The position numbers and the translations under genes were made by a program. Shown here in pieces: positions 55,377-64,000 of a stretch of DNA of 64,000 bases. The DNA is from Narthecium ossifragum. Taxonomy: Eukaryota > Streptophyta > Magnoliopsida > Dioscoreales > Nartheciaceae. The DNA lies in NCBI GenBank assembly GCA_963920575.1, contig OY986966.1, forward strand, positions 10,270,048-10,334,047. Direction: 5' to 3'. The notes below the pieces were generated by a model that saw nothing but the letters and a program-made list of their open reading frames with translations, made no database searches and was not told where the DNA came from. How positions within the stretch are numbered: the stretch's first letter is position 1; every line of letters begins with the position of its first letter.

Positions 55377-56643
55377 AAATGTAATGAAAAAAATTAGACA
55401 AACCAAAGGTAATGGAAACAACTAAGCAAAAAAGTAGAGAATAGTGTACTGGGGGATTAACATGGAAAAACCAATGTCAAAGGAGAATATATTCACAGGG
55501 AACCTGGCATGAGCTGACGTAATGCCAAGCTCTGATGAGTCATAGAGCGACACATAAGCATTTTTTTAGTCCATGTCACACAAATTGCCACGAGAGAGTT
55601 TTGATTGCAAATGAAATTAATTGAAAAGAATTTTTTATGCAATCTCAAATTAAGATGAATTAATATCAAACTCTTGATGAAATTTATCATCACTTTCTTG
55701 ATGATGTGGCGATTTACGTGACATGGATTAAAAAAAGCTTGTCTCATTGATAAAGTGGAGCTTGGTACTACACATAGCTACCACAAAATATTTTTATCAA
55801 TGCCTGAATAATGGATTTAGATGTCTCTTGCCCCAAAAAAACAAATAAAAACCTCTCTTCTATTCGTAGCATGTGTGTTTGCATAAAGTAGGGAAAAAAA
55901 TAATATGAAGCTTAAAGTGGAATTTCCTAAAAAGTTATTTAAAAAAAATTAGATTTTGTGTTTACGTGCGGAGTGGAAAACAAAATTTTAGATTAAATTG
56001 ATTTATACTCTGATATCATATCATGAGTATATATAATCTAACATGAACAAATTCAGAAAACAAACATTATTTATAGAACCTCCATTATTTATGAAGTTAT
56101 TTACGGTCTACTAAAGATCAACTATAAAAGTAGAGACCAAATTAGACAGTAATACTAGTATTTGTGCCGGCCATGATTTAAGTAACATGGATGCAACACC
56201 TAAGCATGAGACAAGGAGGGACAAAGCCAACAGTAATCCTAGCATCTTTATACATGTACAGCCTTCAAGGCCATCATGCTTCCAAAGATATTGTTAACTT
56301 TCCAAGAACGGCAGTCCCCGTTAACTTCTTTACTATTGGACTCAGCTACTCCTCCCCATGAGTGAAGTGGCTATCCTGTTCTCTTTTTGGCCAAAGTGCT
56401 CCCCTCTCCAACTCCAATGTCCTCATGTCTCACTAAATAAAGTAAAGAAGGATGATGCGTATCGAAATAAAATAATTTTTTTTATATACAATCAAGCCAG
56501 AGTTTAGGCAACAAACCCAGAATCCTGAGTACACGTTCCTACTCAGTATACATCTCAGTGAAAAAGACATGAGTAACCTCCTCCCTTTCAAGAAAACTCA
56601 GAAAGAGACAGGCCTGCCGAGGCCCATGATCAGCGGATTTGTT
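55377..56643. other. No gene seen
   Basis: AT-rich intergenic DNA; no coding motif, RNA gene or clear transposon end found. Confidence 0.5.
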
Positions 56644-56900
56644 GTCAAATAGGATTCTCGGTATTCACCTTTTATACTTTAGCATCATCTCCCATGTTTT
56701 TTTTGCATAATAGGACCTCATACATATAAGAAATTGTGTATAAACTAATATGTGTATAAACAATAAATATACGTGTATCCATGAAACATGTATAATCAAG
56801 AATTATACGCGTGTTTTTTACGTGTATGGAATCCTATTATACAAAAAAATATGAGAGGGGATCTAAAATGTAAAAAGTGAATATAAGGATCCTATTTTGC
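56644..56900. mobile_element. MITE with long terminal inverted repeats
   Basis: About 80-bp arms: left CAAATAGGATTCTCGGTATT (from 56646), right on the minus strand GCAAAATAGGATCCTTATAT (from 56900). Both continue through TTCAC.TTTTA.A.TTTAG and TTTTTTTG.ATAATAGGA. Length about 257 bp; no coding capacity. Confidence 0.75.
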
Positions 56901-57151
56901 AAAAAAATCCATGATTAGCTCCATTATTCAACTCCCTACCGATATGTAAAAACAAAACTTCCCTAAAAAAAGATGTTTGTAATAGTACCAATACTTTCTT
57001 GCTGCAAAATCTTTTGGAAATGGTTCGCCCAAACCATAAATAAAGTAATGCCTCTATTGCTTTCTTGCAAGCAAAGGGATATGCGCCATAGCATAGAGTG
57101 GAGTTAAGAGTTGAGAACGACATATAAGTTTAGAGTGAGTTCTTAATATAA

Positions 57152-57342
57152 GAGGGCATTTGGTTGCATGAATATGGAAAATCAATTATTTTTGGAGAAA
57201 CATGATTTATTAGGATCATTTATCCGGACAATCAATTTATGTAGATTATGTTGTTTGGTTGTTTTCAATAAATAAGATATGATAAATATGATCATTTCTC
57301 TAGCTCATTTTAGAGAATCAAGCATAAGGTGCAACCAAACAT
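57152..57342. mobile_element. Short MITE-like element (TTTGGTTGCA termini)
   Basis: Left GGGCATTTGGTTGCATGAAT and right, inverted, TAATGTTTGGTTGCACCTTA form the ends of a 190-bp AT-rich segment. The TTTGGTTGCA arms are common in plant hAT-type MITEs. No clear target-site duplication. Confidence 0.55.
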
Positions 57343-58205
57343 TAGAGGGATATTTACTTTTGTATCCTCCAAAACTTCTTAAATTACAAATGCGTCCTTA
57401 TAATTTTTACATTCACATATGTACCCCTGAAAACTTTAAGAAAATATTAACCATGCCCTCCGGTGAATATTGACGGAATATTGAGGGTATATTCATAACA
57501 CCGTTAACATTACTGTGTAAAATAACTATTTGGCCCTCATCTTCATCAACGTCGACCGATCGCGTAACTTTCAGGTTGCCGGAGATCCAACCGACCCCGA
57601 TCTCCCCTCCATTGGTGCTATTCACTGGATGTCTCGACTCCTTGGGCGGGCCCTCAATGACCCGGGCTAGCTGGGCGGCGCCGGAGCCATTTGCTCCGCC
57701 TCGTCCCTCCGCAGGTAGGGTTCTCTGGCCGGTAGCTCTTCAAAATTGTCACGCTTAGCGCGATCTTATGCTTCTCAGTCGTATGCGACAATACCTCCCT
57801 CCGCTACCTCCCCGTTTCCTCTCAACCAAGCGATTAACACCACCACCACCTCCTTTAACAATACATCATCTGTTTCAACAACAGAGCAAACACTATGTTT
57901 TCTAACAGTATGGCATATAGGAGTGGGTTCTTGGAGTCCAGGTAGGAGAGGAAGAGGGAAAGAGGAACAAAAAAGGAGGGGGGGTGCGGCGGCGAAGGTC
58001 ACGGCTAAGCGGCCTGGTGGGCGTGGTTGGCTAGGTGGCGCCGGAGCCGGGAAAGAAGGTCACATTGAGGAGAAGAAGAAGAAAAAGAAGAGAGGAAGAA
58101 GGCGCAGCTTGGCAGCGTCCTTGCCGCATGGAAGCGGGGCTTGAAGCCATCAGCGGTGCCGCGGGCGCGGGGCCTGGGCCGGTGGGCGCATGGGCCGGTA
58201 GAGGA

Positions 58206-60812
58206 TGTCACACCCCGACCCAGAAAACCCATCCAGGACGGGGCGTGAGGGTCCTAACACTATTCATCATCAACCGGCGCAGTACAAGCGGAAAGGATAA
58301 ACAATTTAATCAAAAGTAATCCAGAGGCTAAGCAGATTTGATCATAATATAACATCAAGTCTTACAATGTCTGAGTTTCAAAATACAGATTTATACAACA
58401 TCCCAAAGGTTCTCCAAAAAGGGGTACAACAGTCATAAATATATATAAATCCAAAAAGAGTACAACTGATCATAACCTCCAACAAAACCTCAGGCGCCTC
58501 TGGATGTACTCGCGCCGCCAAAAGCCGAACCTGCTGGCTCCACCGAGGAGGAACTGCCGCCTGCACCTGCAAACGCAGCCCGGGTAGGAATGAGCAAAAA
58601 GCCCAGTAGGGTTCTACTCTACGGCACACTGAAGGGAGGAAAACCACAACAGTGTTGTCCCCCAGCCTAAGTCTAAAGGATGCCACGGGTCCCATAACCC
58701 ACCGATGTCCCAAGGGTTCCTGTCATGAAACCTCTCTCCTGAACATGTTACCAGGAGGACCACGGAAACAGTAACATGCAGGCTCTAACCCTTACCCAGC
58801 AGGGATACCACTGCCTGGGGACCACGTCGGGAGCTCCTCGGTTGCATCCTTAGCACTTGGGCTTGGAAGACAACACGACCTCTAAACCTCAAACAAAGAT
58901 TCGAGCCGACTATCGCAATCCTCAATCACCAAAGATTCAGATCAACAATCACACCCTAATCCTGACTACCCATTCACGGTCCTAAGGCTAGATCCGAGCT
59001 ACCCGAGAGCCTCGGATCGGCGACCTAAAACATCGCCCGCCTAACCTCAAATGCTTCTAATGCATACAATGCATGAGCTTAAGCAAACATCTACCCTAGA
59101 TGTCTCTATATGTCACATCAGCAGTTATAAGTTCCACAGATATACAATAGCCCTCGGCACTCGCCGGCAAGAGGCTAAGGTTACACAGTTCCTCATTAGC
59201 TAGCACTCATAGCTAGCTAATGGTTAAGCAAACAACTAAGCATTTAATTTCTACCAAACATGTATTTTCCATCAAAACTTGAATTAAATGCAAGCATAAC
59301 CATAAGTTTGCAAAAAAAGGAGGAAACTCGGATCAAACATCAAACCCGATGAAAGTCATTTGAAAACATAATGAAACCCACTTACAAGCTTCCCTATATG
59401 TTTAAGATTCAATCAAGATTGAAGGCCATTTAAGAAAAACCAGAAAACACTGTTCAAAAGGCCACGGACGATGCCACGGTCGATCCGTGCATCGACCGTG
59501 GGGCCACGGACGATGCCACGGTCGATCCGTGCATCGACCGTGGGGCCACGGACGATGCCACGGTCGATCCGTGGATCGACCGTGAGGCCCACACGAAGGA
59601 AACCAAGGGCGACGGTCGATCCAACCATCGACCCTGAACAGCCTAAAACCAACCAGAGCCTGACGGTCGATGCGACGGTCGATCCGACGGTCGACTGTCA
59701 GGTAAATGGCGAAAAAGCTAAGGTCCCACGGTCGATCGATCCATCGACCCTGGGAACCCAAAATCTCAACAGAGCCCGACGGTCGATGCGACGGTCGATC
59801 CGACGGTCGACCGTCAGGCCCAAAGCAAACATACTAAAGCTGGACGGTCGATACATCGATTGACCGTCGAGCCTGACGGTCGATGCACCGATCGACCGTC
59901 GAGCTCAAAACGCAGTATTATGAAAATCCATTTTCTAAGATTTGAAGGATCAAAACATGTTAGAATACAATCAAACTTTGCAAGCAAGTGCATTTTGAAG
60001 TGAGGGATCTAATGATGCAAAGAAATCCATATTTGGACGGTTAAATCCCATTTTAGGTCGGAAAACTAAAACCGACGAAACTTCGACAATACGGAAAACG
60101 AACCGTTACGATACCAGAATTTGCAAAGCAAGAATACAAGGAATGACCTACATTGCACACCAGGAACTACAAGCATTCTAACATGGCATTCACAGCACAA
60201 CCATAAACATCCTAGCCTAGTAGAACCCGATCCAAGGATCGAGGTAGAAACACCTACCTTAAACGCAATCCCAGCTTCTCCACGCGTCCAGCCAACCTCG
60301 CCGCAAAGATCCGCTACTCAAGCTCAGTCCTCCAAGCTCTAGCCCAGCCGGAGGAGAAGGGGAGAAGGGAGAGGAAGAGGAGCCGTCGGTGGAGAAGAGA
60401 AGGAAGAACCAGCCAAGGAAGAGAAGAAGGGAAGGAGAGAAGAGAGGAGAAAAGAGAGGGGAGTGGGTAGGGGGTTGGAGCCAACTGCTCCAACCACCCT
60501 CCACTCACCAGGCCCTCTAATGGGCCGGATCCTCTAACGGGTCGAAAGCCCGTTCGACTCGCTCACGAGCCCGAGCTGGGATCTTCCAATCCCGGACCCA
60601 CCTATCCATTCTAAACAATCACATATATCAAACCAAGGCCGTGGGTGCAACGCGGGTGCGAAACCGACCACCAGGGGGCATATTTACCAAAATGCCCCTG
60701 GGGTCCAAACCGCCACACGATCGCCCGATCGTGCCCGACGCGGAACCAAACCAATAGGAAACTGGCTCTCGACCCACGTGGTCGAGCCAGGTCCGAGGGA
60801 CGGGCCCTCACA
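58206..60812 (-). mobile_element. Complete Tekay-like solo LTR (copy 5), 2.61 kb
   Basis: In plus orientation TGTCACACCCCGACCC...GGGCCCTCACA, flanked by a perfect 5-bp duplication GAGGA (58201-58205 and 60813-60817). It is the same family as 21188-23976, in reverse orientation. It carries a large GGTCGAT palindrome array and a pyrimidine-rich segment (60320-60480 as read on the minus strand). Confidence 0.88.
59461..59905. repeat. GGTCGATCC/GCATCGACC hairpin array in LTR copy 5
   Basis: It begins with three tandem 42-bp units (59461-59586) of the form GCCACGGACGATGCCACGG, then TCGATCCGTGCATCGACCG. Dispersed units such as GACGGTCGATGCGACGGTC, partly tandem and partly inverted, follow to 59905. 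Confidence 0.9.
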
Positions 60813-61062
60813 GAGGATAGGGGAGGAAGGAACCAGAGAAGAAGGAGGAAGAGAGGAGAAAGAGGAGGGGCATTTAAGTAAAATTGCCTATCATGGATAG
60901 GATTTAACCATAGTTAGGTTAGTTCACCTGACAAGAGTTGAAGGAAGGATATGGTTAATATTTTCTCAAAGTTTTCAGGGGTACATATGTGAATGTAAAG
61001 ATTGTAAGGACGCATTTGTAATTTAAGAAGTTTTGGAGGATACAAAAGTAAATATCCCAAAA

Positions 61063-62464
61063 TTAATAGATTCTCATATTTCTGTCTAATAAATCAATAG
61101 CACTAGCTAAGACTCAGAATCGGTGAGCTCTTACGCAAAAAATGTCTTAAAATTGAAGATTCTACAACCAACTTTGATAGTGATTCAGCTTGTGGAGGAC
61201 CATATAAGTCTAGTTTGTGGTAGGTTTTCAAGGTTTGTTTGGATTGAGAATAGGATAAGTTTGCATAGTGGATCACATAATTTTTATGCAATGATAACTT
61301 TACATAGCATACTTGTATAACTAAAAGGTGTTTGGCTAGTTATCATGCATAACTTATGGAATAAATTTATGGATAACTTTTTTTTGAATGTAAAATACCA
61401 AAACTACCCTTCTTTTTATTTGATACTTTTGCTTACCAATTCTTCATCTCAATAGTATTGTACTAGTTTATTAATTATCAAATTTGATTAATAAGTCAAA
61501 ATATATTATCCTTAATAATTTAGTTATTTATTTAATACAAAAATATGTCATTTTGTTGTCTTTTGGTTGTTTCGCTAAACTAATGAACCTAATTAGTTTA
61601 TCCATTCTTTGTATCTCGGGCGTCCATATATCATACTTCTACTCTGCTATCAAGCTATAGAAGGAAATAAAGAGAAGAAAGTGAACAACCATGTAAAGGA
61701 AAAGTGTAAAAAAAGTTAACACTCTGAAATCCAAATATTTCTTATCATACTTCACTTCAAGAAACAATAGCAACATCAAAGCCTAACTACATTGGTTAAG
61801 AAATTGAGAAATTTCACACTAACAAAAGAAGCATCTAAATTTATACTCCTCAGTAAGAAAAGATCACCACATCCTCCTTGACGTGGTGATCCACAACAAA
61901 CTCATTCCAACCATGTTGAAAAAATACACCACTAGCAGTTTCCATCAGCCTGACATGCCATTTGCCACCACCAAGACCCCTAAGATCAACTATTCCGCTA
62001 AAGTCTTCTCCACTTTTGCTCCTGAACTGCTATGGTACCCTCTAGTAAGACCAAAATATAAAAATGAGAGATCATAGAGCAAAGTGTTATGTAAAAAAAC
62101 AATGAGAATCGGAAGACTATTGTATAAAAGTTACAAAATAAAGCATGAATTTTGCATTTTGCTAATGTACATTAGTAACAAATACAGGCAGAGAAGTAGC
62201 AAGCTTGATCATCAAAAGAAATACAAATTTACAAAAAGATCATAATGAAGTACTATTAAAGACATCACATAAGATATTGCCTCAAGATTTAGCAAACATA
62301 ACACATTACAAAAATGATAAAAAGATCAGAAACAAGAATAAATCAACAAGTTTACCAAGCTTAGAGATAAAACACATGGACCAACCAGTACGTGGATGAA
62401 TGTTGACTGATTGGGTGATCAAGTTTAGAGACAAAACACATTCTTATCAGACTGCAGACATGTT
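61063..62464. other. No gene seen
   Basis: AT-rich DNA. Part of 61220-61380 shows weak inverted similarity (ATGCATAAC / GTTATCATGCAT type words), perhaps an old MITE, but boundaries cannot be set. Confidence 0.4.
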
Positions 62465-62636
62465 TGATAAGGCTTGAAAAGTACACAAATCACCCTTTTA
62501 ATTTGGCCTTATTAGTCTCCGAGCAATGTCTTATTGACTATCCTTACTCCCTTGTAGGTACAAGAGCCCTCAACGAAGATTGGATTAAGTTTGGAGCGAA
62601 AATGAACTCATTTGGGTAATTCCAGGACAAAGAAGA

Positions 62637-63075
62637 TAGATCTTCTATTGAACAAGATCGATCCTCTAAAGACATCAAGAAGAATCCAACCTGAGGAATA
62701 AAGATCGATCTTCAGAAGCTAAGAAGATCAGTCTTTTCTGTGCTCCAAAAGTTCCAGGGAGTAACAATTCAACAGATCGATCTTTAACCCCTTGAAGATC
62801 GATCTTTTCTGTGCAAAGGAGATGACAGAGCGCAAGCTTTCAGAAGATAGATCTTCTTCCACTAGAAGATCGATCATCTTATGAAGGTGAAGAACACATG
62901 AAGCGATAAAGATTGATCTTCACAGCATAGAAAGATCGATCTTCCTCGGGACGCATCCAACCATCCAAGAATAAAGATCGATCTTCTTATATAAGGAGAT
63001 TGATCTTCTACGGGAGAGGCGAAGCACACGGAAAAAAGATCTATCTTCTCCTTTATGAAGATTGATCTTTCCTTA
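62637..63075. repeat. AGATCGATCTTC palindrome array in the right-hand Athila-type LTR
   Basis: About fourteen modules (AAGATCGATCTTC and decayed forms AGATAGATCTTC, AGATTGATCTTC) lie in head-to-head pairs separated by unrelated spacers. The array ends about 55 bp before the TATA box. Confidence 0.88.
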
Positions 63076-63128
63076 TCAGCTCAGCAAAATCAACGCCCAG
63101 ATCTAATCCGAGTGGGGGAGGCTCCTAG

Positions 63129-63143
63129 GTTATAAATAGACCC
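63129..63143 (+). promoter_or_regulatory. TATA box of the right-hand Athila-type LTR
   Basis: GTTATAAATAGACCC, immediately downstream of the palindrome array. It is the counterpart of 1524-1536. Confidence 0.65.
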
Positions 63144-64000
63144 TTTTGGGAGAATTTTGGGGAGGCTCTTGTACCTCTTTTAACTTTTCTCCACCGAATT
63201 TAGAATTGGATCTTTTGGAGGAGATCCATGAGAGGAGAGCTTCATCGACCTCCATCTATGGATCAATCCCACAAAATGAGTACTTAAACTCCTAGCCTAG
63301 GGTTTTTTATGATGTAATAAGGGTTTCTATTAGGGATTTTTTTGGATTTAGGACTTGTAGACCTTTTTGAATGATTTTTATGGATTGATCTTGATTTCTA
63401 TATGAATTTGGTGTTGATTTCATTCATGGATGCTTGCATTGCCTATTTGTGTTCTAGATCTAGGTCTGTTGCATGCCAGGGCTTGGATGGAATCCTCTAA
63501 TAGGGGGAGATTCATGCTAGAACCATGGATCCTTTCTTGATGAGGGATTTTAGCCAAGATTAGAGGTGTTGTAGTGCTAAAACCATCACAAACCTATCCT
63601 ATTTTTGTAGATTTGGCCATCGAGGTGCTAGAACAATCTCGATCTTAAACATAGATCCACACTATGATAGTTTTCTTGCGATGACTCCCTCCTAAGTAAA
63701 GGATTTGTTAGCGGCGATCGAAACTCATCGTTAGGTCGCTGATTTTTAGACGATTGTTCATGCCGATGAGGGATCTTAACCCGATCATTATCGAGCGATA
63801 GGTGGAATTAGCCATTCATCTATTGACACTTAGATTTAGCCATTCAATTTGGTTAGCTCACCCTTGTCCTAGGAAGATCTAATAGAACCCTTTTTATTAA
63901 TTAAGGATCACTCGGCCCTTCCTCATATTTGATCATCCTTTAGCATTATTTTTGGTTTAGTCTAGTTAAAAATCCAAATCTAAATCTTTTTCCCCAACTT

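Larger units (their letters stand above)
57348..61062. mobile_element. Second long-TIR gene-capture element (Pack-MULE type), split by a solo LTR
   Basis: Inverted arms of about 110 bp: left from GGATATTTACTTTTGTATCC (57348) through CACATATGTACCCCTGAAAA to about 57460; right is its inverted copy at about 60950-61062. Removing the solo LTR (58206-60812 plus 5 bp) leaves about 1.1 kb. The cargo is GC-rich (57555-58205), with readings such as LPPLPPRFLSTKRLTPPPPP and, on the minus strand, RKHSVCSVVETDDVLLKEVV; I do not recognise the source genes. A 9-bp duplication is not clear. Confidence 0.7.
62465..64000 (+). mobile_element. Athila-type LTR, cut by window edge
   Basis: Starts near TGATAAGGCTTGAAAAGTAC and has the same organisation as the LTR at 697-2273: a GATCGATC array (62637-63075), then TATA box GTTATAAATAGACCC (63129-63143), then a leader with CTAGGGTTTTT. 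The other end lies beyond the window. Confidence 0.65.

Noticed and set aside
1..64000. tRNA, rRNA or other structured RNA genes
   Set aside because: I searched by eye for tRNA arm motifs and rRNA blocks and found none beyond primer binding sites; a covariance-model scan would be needed to exclude degenerate copies.

Overview
The window is nuclear DNA of a flowering plant, most likely a non-grass monocot. The evidence is an intact non-TIR (CC-type) NBS-LRR gene, a group A (ABI5/AREB-like) bZIP gene with plant intron structure, and dense nested plant LTR retrotransposons. I cannot name the species from the sequence alone. Only two host genes look intact: the NBS-LRR gene at 26.6-30.1 kb (minus) and the bZIP gene at 48.5-53.9 kb (minus, with a 3.7 kb intron). 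Two further host genes survive as remnants: a MATE transporter pseudogene at 24.4-26.2 kb, and two exons of an unrecognised gene (37.1 and 46.75 kb) separated by a copia insertion.

Layout. 0-6.0 kb: edge of a gypsy LTR, then an internally deleted Athila-like gypsy element (minus). 6.0-24.2 kb: a Tat/Retand-like gypsy element (minus), split by a truncated gypsy LTR (6.74-9.09 kb), by a 10 kb SIRE-like copia element (9511-19542, with env-like ORFs) and by a solo LTR (21188-23976). The copia element itself carries a Mutator-like gene-capture element holding pieces of a PPR gene and of an L-type lectin receptor kinase. 24.2-30.2 kb: MATE pseudogene with an LTR insertion, then the NBS-LRR gene. 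30.5-35.5 kb: a full-length but mutated L1-type LINE with a 15-bp target-site duplication and a GC-rich inverted-repeat element in its 5' part. 35.5-37 kb: pyrimidine-rich tract and a foldback element. 37.24-46.64 kb: a second copia element in a host intron, itself split by a solo LTR (40896-43314) and carrying a 52-bp TG...CA micro-insertion in one LTR. 47.7-48.1 kb: LINE tail. 48.5-53.9 kb: bZIP gene, with a solo LTR just upstream (54.3-55.4 kb). 56.6-61.1 kb: two MITE-like elements and a second long-TIR gene-capture element, again split by a solo LTR. 62.5-64 kb: start of another Athila-type LTR.

The most unusual signal is a shared sequence habit. LTRs of unrelated retrotransposon lineages carry arrays of short palindromes of two classes, GATCGATC-based (for example GAAGATCGATCTTC) and GGTCGATC...GATCGACC-based. 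Several arrays lie 50-80 bp upstream of a TATA box, and the copia element has a second array plus TATA-like box immediately before its env-like ORF. This looks like a recurrent, rapidly exchanged promoter or silencing module, and I do not recognise it as a described feature. Three solo LTRs of one Tekay-like family have perfect 5-bp target-site duplications (GATCA, CTAGG, GAGGA), so their boundaries and the order of nesting can be read directly.
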